From NCBI RefSeq assembly GCF_043575855.1, contig NZ_CP144375.1:9176001-9240000 (forward strand): a DNA stretch of 64,000 nt, in the 5' to 3' direction. Positions 34,026 to 42,866 of this stretch are shown one piece after another (the stretch's first letter is position 1; every line of letters begins with the position of its first letter). Below the pieces are notes generated by a model that saw only the letters and a list, made by a program, of their open reading frames with translations, made no database searches and had not been told where the DNA came from. The position numbers were made by a program, and so were the translations under genes. Source of the stretch: Kutzneria buriramensis (GTDB lineage Bacteria; Actinomycetota; Actinomycetes; Mycobacteriales; Pseudonocardiaceae).

Positions 34026-35980
34026 TGGCGACCCCGGCACGGCGTTACCGCTACCACGAGTGGCTCGGTGGTGCGGATCCGCTCGCGGCGCCGCCGGATC
34101 TGCGGGCGGCGCTGGACGAGCTGGGGCGCGAGGTGATGGAGGGCTCGTCGCCGCAGGCGGCCCTGCGTGAGCTGATGCGTCGGGGCGTCGAGGGCACGCG
34201 CGGCCTCGACGACCTGACGCGCCGGGTCTGGGAGCGGCGGTCGCAGATCCAGCGCCGCAACAACCTGGACGGCACCATGCGGGAGGTGCAGCGGCTGCTC
34301 AACGAGGCGCTGACCGCCGAACGCCGCGAGCTGTTCCCGAATCCGTCCGACGACGCGCGGTTCCGGGAGGCGCAGCTGGACGCGCTGCCGTCCGGCACCG
34401 CGGCGGCGGTCACCGAGCTCGCCGAGTACGACTGGCAGTCCACGCAGGCGCGCGAGTCGTACCAGAAGATCCAGGACCTGCTCGGCCGGGAGATGCTGGA
34501 ACAGCGCTTCCAGGGCATGAAGCAGGCGATGGAGAACGCCACGCCGGAGGACGTGCAGCGGATCAGGGACATGCTGTCCGACCTGAACTCGCTGCTGTCC
34601 GCGCACGCGGCGGGGCAGGACACGACCGAGCAGTTCCAGGAGTTCATGCGGAAACACGGTCAGTTCTTCCCGGAGAACCCGCAGAACACCGACGAACTGA
34701 TCGACGCGCTGGCGCAGCGATCCGCCGCGGCGCAACGGATGCTGAACTCGATGACCGACGAGCAGCGGGCGGAGTTGGCTCAACTGGGCCAGCAGGCCTT
34801 CGGCGACGCCGGCCTCGGGGCGCAGCTGGACCTGCTCGACGCGCACCTCCAGCAGCTGCGGCCGGGGGAGGACTGGACCGGCTCGGCGCGCTTCCGCGGC
34901 AAGAACCCGATGGGACTGGGCGAGGGCGCCCAGGCCATGGCGGATCTGGCCGAGCTGGACGCGTTGGCCGAACAGCTGGCGCAGTCCTATCCGGGCGCCT
35001 CGCTGGAGGACATCGACGCCGAGGCGCTGGTCCGGCAGCTCGGCGCGGAGTCCGGTGTGGACGCCCGTCGACTGTCCCAGTTGGAGCGTGAGCTGCGTCA
35101 GCAGGGGCTGCTGGAGCGGGCCGCCGACGGCTCGCTCCGGTTGACGCCCAAGGCCTTGCGGCGGCTCGGCGAGACGGCGCTGCGGCAGGTCGTCGACCAG
35201 CTGCGGGGGCGTGGCGAGCGGGACAGCGACAAGGCCGGTGCGGCCGGTGAGCCGACAGGGTCCACGCGGGCCTGGGAATTCGGCGACACCGAGCCGTGGG
35301 ACGTGTCGCGGACCGTGCGGAATGCCGTGCTGCGCACGGCGTCCTCGGGCGGCGGGCGCGTGCGGCTGGCCTTCGAGGACGTCGAGATCACCGAGACCGA
35401 GCAGCGGGCCCGGGCGGCGGTCGCGCTGTGCGTGGACACGTCGTGGTCGATGGTGCAGGACGGGCGGTGGCTGCCGATGAAGCGCACCGCGCTGGCGCTG
35501 CACCAGCTGATCTCGACCCGGTTCCGAACGGATGCGTTGCAGCTCATCACGTTCGGGCGGCACGCGTCCACTGTGGACATCGGCGAGCTGACGGCGCTGG
35601 AGGGCGCGTGGGAGCAGGGCACCAACCTGCACCACGCGCTGCTGCTGGCCGGCCGGCACGTGCGGCGGCATCCCGACGCGCAGCCGGTGGTGCTGGTCGT
35701 CACCGACGGAGAGCCGACCGCGCACCTGGAGTCCGACGGCGAGGCCGTGTTCAACTACCCGCCGATGCAGCGGACGTTGGGCAAGACCCTGGTCGAGGTG
35801 GACAACCTGGCCAAGCTCGGCGCGTCGGTGACGGTGTTCCGGCTCGGCGACGACCCGCGGCTGGCGCACTTCGTCGACGTGGTGGCCCGCCGCAGCGGCG
35901 GCCGGGTGATCGCACCGGACCTGGACGGGCTGGGTGCGGCGGTGGTCAGCGACTACCTCCGCAACCGTCGCCAGCGCTGA
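34025..35980 (+). CDS. VWA-domain protein partner of the MoxR ATPase
   Basis: A 651-residue protein. A long charged helical N-terminal region (about 1-400) precedes a C-terminal von Willebrand A domain. The MIDAS motif is complete, DTSWS, with D471, S473 and S475, followed by the TDGEPT acidic loop, so it should bind a divalent metal. The layout is that of CoxE-like partners of MoxR. It starts on the last base of the preceding stop, which implies translational coupling and a 1:1 functional pair. Confidence 0.92.
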   Translation: MATPARRYRYHEWLGGADPLAAPPDLRAALDELGREVMEGSSPQAALRELMRRGVEGTRGLDDLTRRVWERRSQIQRRNNLDGTMREVQRLLNEALTAERRELFPNPSDDARFREAQLDALPSGTAAAVTELAEYDWQSTQARESYQKIQDLLGREMLEQRFQGMKQAMENATPEDVQRIRDMLSDLNSLLSAHAAGQDTTEQFQEFMRKHGQFFPENPQNTDELIDALAQRSAAAQRMLNSMTDEQRAELAQLGQQAFGDAGLGAQLDLLDAHLQQLRPGEDWTGSARFRGKNPMGLGEGAQAMADLAELDALAEQLAQSYPGASLEDIDAEALVRQLGAESGVDARRLSQLERELRQQGLLERAADGSLRLTPKALRRLGETALRQVVDQLRGRGERDSDKAGAAGEPTGSTRAWEFGDTEPWDVSRTVRNAVLRTASSGGGRVRLAFEDVEITETEQRARAAVALCVDTSWSMVQDGRWLPMKRTALALHQLISTRFRTDALQLITFGRHASTVDIGELTALEGAWEQGTNLHHALLLAGRHVRRHPDAQPVVLVVTDGEPTAHLESDGEAVFNYPPMQRTLGKTLVEVDNLAKLGASVTVFRLGDDPRLAHFVDVVARRSGGRVIAPDLDGLGAAVVSDYLRNRRQR

Positions 35981-35983
35981 CTT

Positions 35984-36021
35984 CCTTCTACCTCACCGCT
36001 TGCGGGCGGTGAGGTAGAAGG
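35984..36021. terminator. Bidirectional terminator overlapping a gene end
   Basis: A perfect 16-bp inverted repeat (CCTTCTACCTCACCGC with its complement, 6-nt loop) begins 3 nt after the VWA stop. The right arm lies inside the last codons of the convergent membrane-protein gene. Confidence 0.8.
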
Positions 36022-36760
36022 CGACGCTGCTGATCAGGCCGACGAAGCAGACGAGCAGGCCCACCGCCAGGAACAGGTAGCCGGTGTCGCTGACCGTCTG
36101 GACCTCGGTCGCGGTGGAGCCGTCGGCGCTGAGTTCTTCGTAGCTGGAGTTGGCGATGGTCAGCACCATCCAGATGCCGGCGCCGAGGAAGACGGCCGCG
36201 AACGCCAGCCACCACGCGCCGAGCCGGCGGACGCCGTTCATGCCGTCGGTGAACAGGGCGGGGTCGCAGTGTTCGCGCAGGGCGTTGGTCACGGCCGGCG
36301 TGTTCGCGGCCAGGCCGTCCAGGCGGGTCCTGCTGCCGTCCTCGAAGCTGATCACGCACCGGAAGCCGGTGCCCAGGACCCGGGACAGGTTGTTCTCCCG
36401 TGGGCGGGCGGCGATCGTGACGTTGGTGACGGCGTCCCAGTGCCAGGCCCGGACCTGGTTGGCCGTGGCGTGGACGAGGCCCTGCTCGCGGACCTCGAAG
36501 TACTCGTCCGAACCGCCGCGCCAGGCCTTCGACAGCTGCAGCACGCCGATCACCAGCCCGCAGAGGCCGACACCGATCGCGACGCCGACCGTCTTGTTGG
36601 GGCCGTAACCGTCGCTCGGATCGGTGATGCCGAACAGGAACACGCCGGCGGCGCCGACCACCACCCCGATGGCCAGCGCCCAGAAGCCGGTCACCAGGCG
36701 GCGTCTGTTGTCCACGCGGTGGGTGCTCAGCACCGGGCCGAGTTCGTCGATTGTCTCCAC
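35993..36760 (-). CDS. Four-helix membrane protein, DUF6585-like
   Basis: A 255-residue protein. Two hydrophobic helices near the N-terminus (about 22-42 and 53-72) are followed by a beta-rich middle domain (EYFEVREQGLVHATANQVRAWHWDAVTNVTI), which is PH-like in pattern. Two further helices close the protein (about 180-200 and 223-245). It resembles uncharacterised DUF6585-type proteins, from memory only. The frame continues upstream, but the GTG at 36760 starts the natural N-terminus. No operon partner is evident. Confidence 0.7.
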   Translation of the reverse strand: METIDELGPVLSTHRVDNRRRLVTGFWALAIGVVVGAAGVFLFGITDPSDGYGPNKTVGVAIGVGLCGLVIGVLQLSKAWRGGSDEYFEVREQGLVHATANQVRAWHWDAVTNVTIAARPRENNLSRVLGTGFRCVISFEDGSRTRLDGLAANTPAVTNALREHCDPALFTDGMNGVRRLGAWWLAFAAVFLGAGIWMVLTIANSSYEELSADGSTATEVQTVSDTGYLFLAVGLLVCFVGLISSVAFYLTARKR

Positions 36761-36822
36761 GCGGCGGACGGTAGCCGGAGTTGCCGAGTCCGCGCTGAAC
36801 CTTGATCCACTCGTCGCAAGGG

Positions 36823-37314
36823 TCAGGCGTTGTCCGTCAGCACCTCGTCGACGAACTTGTTCAGGCTGGCCATCATCCGGGTGACGTCTTCGTCCACGGT
36901 GGACGACGGCTTGAAGTTCGGGGTGGACGGCTTGCGCTTGCCCCGCAGGTACAGGCTGCACGCCAGGTCGGCGCAGATGTAGGTGCCGACGGTGTTGCCG
37001 AGCTTGCCCGCGTTGCCCGTGCGGCGCGCCGCGAACAGCGTCACGTCGGACGCGGCGTGCGTGGTCATGCACAGAGCGCACAGGGACCGCTTCAACTGGC
37101 TCGCGTTCGGCGTCGCGGCGCGCATCGCCAGCCCGACCAGCCGGCCCTCACGCGGCAGCACCAGGTAGGCGTTCGACGGCGCCTTCGGGTCGCGCCAGCC
37201 CAGGAAGTCCAGGTCGTCCCAGTCGACGTCGGCCAACTTGGCCGGCAGGCTCAACCGCCGCGCCTCGCCCTTACTACAGTTCACAAAGGATGCCCGAATG
37301 GCACCCTCGTCCAT
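36823..37314 (-). CDS. FBP-type treble-clef zinc-finger protein (EF-G-binding family)
   Basis: A protein of about 163 residues. Cysteines in CALCMTTH and in ICADLACSLY form the expected C4/C3H zinc site of the FBP treble-clef finger. This family includes the FusB-like EF-G-binding proteins, which rescue stalled elongation factor G. The N-terminal half (VNCSKGEARRLSLP...DWDDLDFLGWRDPKAP) is typical. An in-frame start at 37335 adds seven residues and overlaps the upstream stop by 4 nt, which suggests coupling to the dienelactone hydrolase gene. Confidence 0.82.
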   Translation of the reverse strand: MDEGAIRASFVNCSKGEARRLSLPAKLADVDWDDLDFLGWRDPKAPSNAYLVLPREGRLVGLAMRAATPNASQLKRSLCALCMTTHAASDVTLFAARRTGNAGKLGNTVGTYICADLACSLYLRGKRKPSTPNFKPSSTVDEDVTRMMASLNKFVDEVLTDNA

Positions 37315-37331
37315 CGCTTCCACGCCCCCGA

Positions 37332-38057
37332 TCATCCCCGCTCACGCAACCCGGTTTCTCGGTTGCCCCCGGGGGTGAGATTTGCGTTCAGGAAGGCCGT
37401 TGCCAGGCGCCAGGCCTCGGCGGCGGCTTCGGGGTGGTGGAACATGGGGGCGGCGTGGTTGTGGAAGGCGTGGCCGGCCTGCTCCTGCACGTGGATCTCG
37501 ACGTTCGGCCGGCCGGCGACCGCCGCCTCCACCCGCGCGACGGCGTCCCGCGGGATGTACGGGTCCTGCCCGCCGAAGTGGAACTGGAGCGGGCAGGTGA
37601 TCTCGTCCAGCAGGTCCAGGTGGTCGGGGACCCCCGAGCCGTAGAACGAGACGACGACATCCGGGTCGGCCGCGGCCGCCAGCCGGTACGCCAGCCAACC
37701 GCCGAGGCAGAAGCCGAGGGCGCCGGCCCCGCCGGTGACCTCCGGCAGCGACCGCATGTGTTCGAGGGTGGCGACGACGTCGGCGAGCCCCAGCTCGTGG
37801 TCGAACTCGCCGACCACCGCCAGCGAGGCGTTCAGACCGGCCTCGTCGTGGCTCGACGACCAGCCCGGATCCGTCCGCCAGAACAGGTCGGGCACCCCGA
37901 CCACGTACCCGGCGGCGGCCAGCTCGGTGGCCACCGAGCGCAGGTAGTCGTCCAGGCCGAAGATCTCCTGGACCAGCACGAGGGCGGGGCCCCGCCCGCT
38001 CGCCGGCAGCCACACCGGCAGGTCGAAGTCGCCGACGGTCTCCACACGGCTAGTCAC
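37332..38057 (-). CDS. Dienelactone hydrolase family protein
   Basis: A 241-residue alpha/beta hydrolase. The nucleophile is cysteine (GFCLGGW), with aspartate in GGQDPYIP and histidine in AGHAFHN, the Cys-Asp-His triad of this family. The N-terminal VLVQEIFGL carries the conserved glutamate. It hydrolyses lactones or esters, but the true substrate is unknown. The start is GTG at 38057; the frame is open to 38087. It is divergent from mshC and probably cotranscribed with the FBP gene. Confidence 0.9.
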   Translation of the reverse strand: MTSRVETVGDFDLPVWLPASGRGPALVLVQEIFGLDDYLRSVATELAAAGYVVGVPDLFWRTDPGWSSSHDEAGLNASLAVVGEFDHELGLADVVATLEHMRSLPEVTGGAGALGFCLGGWLAYRLAAAADPDVVVSFYGSGVPDHLDLLDEITCPLQFHFGGQDPYIPRDAVARVEAAVAGRPNVEIHVQEQAGHAFHNHAAPMFHHPEAAAEAWRLATAFLNANLTPGGNRETGLRERG

Positions 38058-38171
38058 GGCATGCGTTGTACCAGACCCGGCCGGCATTCCCGGATCCGGT
38101 CACGTCCCAGATGCTGGACGCACACATGGGCCGGTCGGACGGGCGCTGCTGACCAGGCCGGTTGCCGCGAT

Positions 38172-38177
38172 TAGTGT
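38172..38177 (+). promoter_or_regulatory. Candidate -10 box for mshC
   Basis: TAGTGT lies 7 nt before the mshC ATG. The intervening CAAAGGC contains a weak AAAGG, so either a leaderless start or a promoter further upstream is possible. Confidence 0.3.
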
Positions 38178-38184
38178 CAAAGGC

Positions 38185-39423
38185 ATGCAGACCTGGTCAT
38201 CAGTCCCGGTACCCCGGGTTCCCGGCACGCCCCGGCCCCTGCGGCTGTTCGACACCTCGACCGCGCAGGTCCGGCCGACCGCCCCCGGCGAGACGGCGAC
38301 CATCTACGTCTGCGGGATCACCCCGTACGACGCCACCCACCTCGGGCACGCCGCCACCTACCTGGCGTTCGACCTGGTGCAGCGGCAGTGGCTGGACAAC
38401 GGCCACCAGGTGCACTACGTGCAGAACGTCACCGACATCGACGACCCGCTGCTGGAGCGGGCCGAGCGCGACCAGGACGACTGGGTGGTGCTCGGCATGC
38501 GGGAGACCGCCCTGTTCCGCGAGGACATGGTCGCGCTGCGGGTGCTGCCGCCGCGGGAGTTCGTCGGCGCGGTCGAGGCGATCCCGGAGATCGTCGAGGC
38601 CATCGCCAAGCTGCTGGCCAGCGGCGCCGCGTACCGGGCGGACGACGCCGAGTACCCGGACGTCTACTTCGACCGCGCCGCCTCCGGGCACTTCGGATAC
38701 GAGTCGAACTACGACATCCCGACGATGACCGGCTTCTTCGCCGAGCGCGGCGGCGACCCGGACCGCGTCGGCAAGCGGGACCCGCTGGACGCGCTGCTGT
38801 GGCGGATGGCCCGTCCCGGCGAGCCGTCGTGGGACTCCGAGCTCGGCGCCGGGCGGCCCGGCTGGCACATCGAGTGCAGCGCCATCGCGCTGAACCGGCT
38901 CGGTGACGGCTTCGACGTCCAGGGCGGCGGCTCCGACCTGGTGTTCCCGCACCACGAGTTCAGCGCCGCCCACGCCGAGGCGCTGACCGGCCGGCACCCG
39001 TTCGCCCGGCACTACGCGCACGCCGGCATGATCGGCCTCGACGGCGAGAAGATGTCCAAGTCCCGGGGCAACCTGGTGTTCGTCTCGCGGCTGCGGGCCG
39101 ACGACGTCGACCCGGGCGCGATCCGGTTGGCGCTGTTCGCCGGTCACTACCGCCAGGACCGGGCGTGGACGAGCGACCTGCTGACCGCCGCCGAGGACCG
39201 GCTCGCTCGCTGGCGTTCGGCCGTGGCGTTGGAGTCGGCGCCGGACGCCTCGGACACGGTCGCCCGGCTGCGTGACCACCTGTCCGACGACCTCGACACG
39301 CCGAAGGCGCTGGCGGCCGTGGACGCCTGGGCGGAGCAGGCGCTGACGCACGGGGGTTCGGACACCGAGGCCCCGGGCCTGATCCGCACCGCCGTCGACG
39401 CCTTGCTGGGGATAGAGCTCTGA
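38185..39423 (+). CDS. mshC: Mycothiol cysteine ligase MshC
   Basis: A 412-residue enzyme that joins L-cysteine to the amino group of GlcN-Ins using ATP, the third step of mycothiol synthesis. It is homologous to cysteinyl-tRNA synthetase: zinc ligand region YVCGITPYDATH (C43), HIGH-like THLGHA at 51-56, zinc-site GWHIECS, and KMSKS at 289-293. It lacks the anticodon domain of CysRS, and its length matches MshC. Mycothiol is restricted to actinobacteria, which fixes the phylum of this window. A hairpin terminator follows. Confidence 0.97.
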   Translation: MQTWSSVPVPRVPGTPRPLRLFDTSTAQVRPTAPGETATIYVCGITPYDATHLGHAATYLAFDLVQRQWLDNGHQVHYVQNVTDIDDPLLERAERDQDDWVVLGMRETALFREDMVALRVLPPREFVGAVEAIPEIVEAIAKLLASGAAYRADDAEYPDVYFDRAASGHFGYESNYDIPTMTGFFAERGGDPDRVGKRDPLDALLWRMARPGEPSWDSELGAGRPGWHIECSAIALNRLGDGFDVQGGGSDLVFPHHEFSAAHAEALTGRHPFARHYAHAGMIGLDGEKMSKSRGNLVFVSRLRADDVDPGAIRLALFAGHYRQDRAWTSDLLTAAEDRLARWRSAVALESAPDASDTVARLRDHLSDDLDTPKALAAVDAWAEQALTHGGSDTEAPGLIRTAVDALLGIEL

Positions 39424-39440
39424 GCTGACGCAGTTATCCA

Positions 39441-39481
39441 CAGGTGACCCCCTGCCAAGATCATCGGCAGGGGGTCGCCTG
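39441..39481 (+). terminator. Terminator hairpin after mshC
   Basis: A stem of about 16 bp (CAGGTGACCCCCTGCC with GGCAGGGGGTCGCCTG, one G-U pair) and a 9-nt loop, 17 nt after the mshC stop. Confidence 0.75.
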
Positions 39482-39567
39482 TAGGCTGGGTGCGGGGCCG
39501 GCCCCCAGGGATGGGCGGGGGCTGTTCCTCGTTCGGGCGTGGGAATGCGAATCCTCTTTTCGGGCGT

Positions 39568-39586
39568 TTAGCTAAGGCTCGCCTAA
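39568..39586 (+). promoter_or_regulatory. IdeR/DmdR iron box
   Basis: TTAGCTAAGGCTCGCCTAA matches the IdeR/DmdR1 consensus TTAGGTTAGGCTAACCTAA at 15 of 19 positions, with both TTAG/CTAA ends intact. It lies 74 bp upstream of the DUF1540 gene, a normal place for iron-dependent repression. Confidence 0.75.
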
Positions 39587-39659
39587 TTGTTTTCGTGTTG
39601 CGATCTTGGGTATCCGCTGGCACGGTCGGAATCGCCGAACGACGCCATGAGGAGTGCTC

Positions 39660-39962
39660 ATGACCACCACGGAAATGCCCGCCGTCAGCGAATGCACCGT
39701 CACCGGCTGCTCGTACAACCACGACGGCTGCCACGCCTTCGCGATCACCGTCAGCGGCGAGAACGGCCACGCCGACTGCGCGACCTTCATTCCGCTGGCC
39801 CGCAAGGGCGGCCTGCCGATGGCGGTTGCCCAGGTCGGCGCCTGTTCCCGGATGGACTGCATGCACAACCGCGACCTCGAGTGCACGTCGCCGGGCGGCG
39901 TGCGAGTCGCGCCCGGCGACGGTGGGAACGCCACCAACTGCATGACCTACACCAGGGCCTAG
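39660..39962 (+). CDS. Double DUF1540 cysteine-rich protein, probably iron-regulated
   Basis: A 100-residue cytosolic protein made of two DUF1540 units. Cysteines occur at 12, 17, 24 and 40 (CTVTGCSYNHDGC...C), and again at 62, 67, 75 and 94, a four-Cys pattern suited to binding a metal or small cluster. The family has no known function. The start ATG has GAGGAG 6 nt upstream. An iron box upstream indicates that it is repressed when iron is plentiful, so a role in iron handling is a fair inference. Its stop overlaps that of the convergent methyltransferase (CTAG). Confidence 0.85.
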   Translation: MTTTEMPAVSECTVTGCSYNHDGCHAFAITVSGENGHADCATFIPLARKGGLPMAVAQVGACSRMDCMHNRDLECTSPGGVRVAPGDGGNATNCMTYTRA

Positions 39963-40699
39963 GAATCGCTCTTCGCCGTGAATACCGCGAAACTGGGGCT
40001 GCGGCGGAGATCGGCCCAGAACTCGTCGCCGCGTTCGTCCGACGGGACGACCGTCGGCGCACGGGTGACATCGGTGAGGCCGGCTCGCGTCAACGCGCCG
40101 TCGAATGCGCCGACGGGCCAGAAATACGAGTCGAAGGCGAACGCCGGTTCGTCGAGGACCCGCACCGACACCGGCTGCCGGAACGTGAGCGGGCCGGTCC
40201 GGACGACGTCGTAGCCGTAGCGACCGTACGGCCCCGCCAACACGTCGAAATCGGCGTCGGGATTGGGGACCAGGACGGCGAGGGTGCCGCCGGGCGCGAG
40301 GTTCGCCGCGAGGTTGGCGACCATGCGGTCCAGGGCGGCGGGATCCTCGGCGTAGCCGAGCAGCCATACCGCCGTCACGACGTCGAAGCGGCCGAGCACC
40401 GGCAGGTCGCCGGCGTCGAGCCGCCGGTAGGCGATCCCACGCGGCTGCTTGCCCTCGACGTACTCGGCGTACGCGATCATTTCGGCCGATGAGTCGACCC
40501 CGACCACCTCGGTCGCGCCGAGGTCGACGAAGTTGCGCGGGTAGAAGCCGGTGCCGCACGCGACGTCCAGCACGGACCGGCCGGTGAGCGGCGGCAGCGC
40601 GGACAGGAAGGTGGCCTGCTCGGCCAGGCCGGTCGGGATGTGCTTGGCGCGCTCGTAGGTCTGGCCGAGCGCGTCGTACTGCTCGTCGGATTCCGCCAT
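39959..40699 (-). CDS. Class I SAM-dependent methyltransferase
   Basis: A 246-residue methyltransferase. Motif I is LDVACGTGFYP, followed by VVGVDSSAEMI and a GGTLAVLVPNP strand. The N-terminal YDALGQTYERAKHIPTGLAEQ resembles small-molecule methyltransferases of the ToxA/16 group. The substrate is unknown. The frame opens at 40720, but ATG 40699 begins the conserved part. It is downstream of a second methyltransferase on the same strand, 55 nt away, so the two may form an operon. Confidence 0.88.
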   Translation of the reverse strand: MAESDEQYDALGQTYERAKHIPTGLAEQATFLSALPPLTGRSVLDVACGTGFYPRNFVDLGATEVVGVDSSAEMIAYAEYVEGKQPRGIAYRRLDAGDLPVLGRFDVVTAVWLLGYAEDPAALDRMVANLAANLAPGGTLAVLVPNPDADFDVLAGPYGRYGYDVVRTGPLTFRQPVSVRVLDEPAFAFDSYFWPVGAFDGALTRAGLTDVTRAPTVVPSDERGDEFWADLRRSPSFAVFTAKSDS

Positions 40700-40754
40700 G
40701 GGAACCAACGCTAGTGCCAACCGCGGTGCCCGATCGGGCTGACATCGCCGGCGC

Positions 40755-41765
40755 TCAGGCGGAGCGCAGGCGGCGCATTTCGCAGACGTAGTACTGGAAC
40801 ACGTGGTCGTCCTGGCGGGCGGTTGTCTGCAGCACGCGCAGCCCCGCGCCCAGCAGGTCGGCGGTGTCGAGCAGGAGCGGGCTGTGGCCCAGCAACACCA
40901 TGGTGCCGCCGGGCTTGAGGGTGAAGGCCAGCCGGGGCAGGATCTGGCGCGCCTGAGCGGTGGAGACGACCTCGGAGTTGAGGAAGCGGCTGAACAGGAT
41001 GTCCACGCTGAGCGGCGCGACGGCCGGGTTCAGCGCGTCGCCGACGTGCACACGCTCCACGTGCGCGGCGGCGAGGTCGACCATCTGCTGGCTGAGGTCC
41101 TGGCCGACGGTGCGGATGCGAGCCGGGTTCAGGTCGGCGAAGTCGGCCAGGAAACGGCCGGTCGAGCAGGCCGGATCGTACGCCAGCACGTCGGCCCGGA
41201 GGTCGGCGAAGCGCGGGCGGAACAGGTCGCGGGTGTAGCGGCGGATGTGCTCCTCGCCGAGGTTGAGCAGGACGGCGTCGTGCTCGTCGATCTGCCAGCC
41301 CTCGGCCGAACTCGTCGTCTCCTGCCCCGGCTCGCGCTGCTTGGCGAAAGGGTGCACGAGCTCGGTGAGCGGTGTGATCGCGTCGAACGCGGCCCGGCGG
41401 CCGGGCTCGTCCAGCGGCCGGAAGCCGATCCGCACGTCGGCGTCCGAGGTGCGCAGGGACGTCAGCACGCCGACCACGTTGTGCCAGTGCACGCGGCTGC
41501 AGAACACGCCGGGCATGCCGTGCTCGACGACGAGATCCGAGATCGTCTTGTAGCCGACGTGCAGGACGTCGCCGAGCCGGAACAGGAACAGGCGCTCGGG
41601 GTGGCGGGTGAGCTCCTCGTGCAGGAAGTGCCCGTCGGCGCGCTCCCACCGGGAGAAGTCACCCGCCAGCAGGGCGGCCCGGGCCTTGATCTCCTCGTCG
41701 ACGAAGGCCGGGTCGAGCCCCGGTCGCCGGGTCCGCTCGACGTCCACGCGGTCGGGATCTCCCAT
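40755..41765 (-). CDS. Methyltransferase-like protein with a long unrecognised N-terminal domain
   Basis: A 336-residue protein. The C-terminal half is Rossmann-like: AYDPACSTGRFLADF is motif I, TVGQDLSQQMV follows, and LKPGGTMVLLGHSPLLL is a late strand. The N-terminal 150 or so residues (FSRWERADGHFLHEEL, LFRLGDVLHVGYKTISDLVVEHGMP) do not match a methyltransferase domain I know. The pair with the neighbouring methyltransferase suggests modification of a small molecule. The motif I Gly pattern is unusual (PACSTG), so activity is not certain. Confidence 0.75.
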   Translation of the reverse strand: MGDPDRVDVERTRRPGLDPAFVDEEIKARAALLAGDFSRWERADGHFLHEELTRHPERLFLFRLGDVLHVGYKTISDLVVEHGMPGVFCSRVHWHNVVGVLTSLRTSDADVRIGFRPLDEPGRRAAFDAITPLTELVHPFAKQREPGQETTSSAEGWQIDEHDAVLLNLGEEHIRRYTRDLFRPRFADLRADVLAYDPACSTGRFLADFADLNPARIRTVGQDLSQQMVDLAAAHVERVHVGDALNPAVAPLSVDILFSRFLNSEVVSTAQARQILPRLAFTLKPGGTMVLLGHSPLLLDTADLLGAGLRVLQTTARQDDHVFQYYVCEMRRLRSA

Positions 41766-41789
41766 GGCGTGGCAGCATACGGCCGCGCC

Positions 41790-42866
41790 TCAGCCGGCCG
41801 AGTAGGCCTCGACCAGGGTGGCCACGAAGGCGGCGTAGCTGTCGGCGATCCGGCCCGACGTCAGGCGCAACTGGTTCTCGGCGTTGCCCTCGGCGTTGGC
41901 GCTGAAGTTGTACGAGCCGGTGGCCACGGTGTCGTCGCTGACCAACACCTTGAGGTGCATGAAGTCGTGCACCCCGGTCGGCGAGTACGGCGTCGACCTC
42001 TTGCCGACCAGCTTGGCGGCGACGGTCTGCCAGTCGGCGAGCGTCTGCGCCGAGGACTTGCTCGACGCCCACTCGTGCGCGATCGGCCCCATCTGCCCGG
42101 CGTCGTACATGCCGCTCACGTGCACGCCGGTGCTGACCGCCTTGGCCAGCGCGGCCAACAGGGCGTGCGAGGTGATCACCATGGACGCGACGACGAGCCG
42201 GTTGCGCACGCCGCTGACCAGGCCGACGAGGTCGGCGTCCATCGCCGGTCCCTCACCCGGCGCGAAGGACCAGCCGACGGTCTCGGTGCCGATGGTGGTG
42301 GTGCCCCGGTCGTCGAGGCCGGTGCGCCGGATGTCGCCGGACTCCCAGAGCTGGTCGAAATCCTGCTCGTACGCGGCGGCGAGCGCGCTTGAGGTGAAAC
42401 GCAGGATGTTGTTCTCCTGACGAGTCCACGCGTCGTCGGTGAAGTTCGTCGATCCGGTCCACACCCGCCGGTTGTCGACCACGACGTACTTGTCGTGCAT
42501 CAGCTTGCCGGAGGGGGTGGTGACCGGTCTCAGCGCGACCCCACTTCCGCCAAATCGCGAATTAAGCCACTGGGCGGTGCCCGGCGGCGCGGGGTCGGCG
42601 CCGAGGGCGGCGAAGCCGGTGCTGGGTTTGCTGGCGTCATAGGCAATTCGGACGTCGACGCCGTTCGCGGCGGCGTCGGTGAGTGCCGTCACGACGGGTT
42701 TGGCGAGCGCGTCGCCGAGCCGGAAGTCGTAGATGGCGATGTGCACACTGCTGCGGGCGGCGCCGACGAATGCGGCGAGCTGGGCGGCGATCGTCGACGG
42801 CTGGGCGGCCGCGCCGCCGTGGGCGGTGTCGCGTAAAAAGGTTATTTCGGTCGTCATGACGTCCAT
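41790..42866 (-). CDS. Phospholipase D-like protein
   Basis: A protein of about 358 residues. The first HKD-type motif is HDKYVVVD followed by TGSTNF. The second is HLKVLVSD followed by TGSYNFS and a downstream N-AEN. Both histidines and lysines are present, so the enzyme may be active on phosphodiesters (lipid or nucleic acid). No signal peptide is visible, so it appears cytosolic, unlike secreted phospholipases. In-frame ATGs at 42866 and 42857 are both plausible, and the open frame reaches 42911. No partner gene is adjacent. Confidence 0.85.
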   Translation of the reverse strand: MDVMTTEITFLRDTAHGGAAAQPSTIAAQLAAFVGAARSSVHIAIYDFRLGDALAKPVVTALTDAAANGVDVRIAYDASKPSTGFAALGADPAPPGTAQWLNSRFGGSGVALRPVTTPSGKLMHDKYVVVDNRRVWTGSTNFTDDAWTRQENNILRFTSSALAAAYEQDFDQLWESGDIRRTGLDDRGTTTIGTETVGWSFAPGEGPAMDADLVGLVSGVRNRLVVASMVITSHALLAALAKAVSTGVHVSGMYDAGQMGPIAHEWASSKSSAQTLADWQTVAAKLVGKRSTPYSPTGVHDFMHLKVLVSDDTVATGSYNFSANAEGNAENQLRLTSGRIADSYAAFVATLVEAYSAG

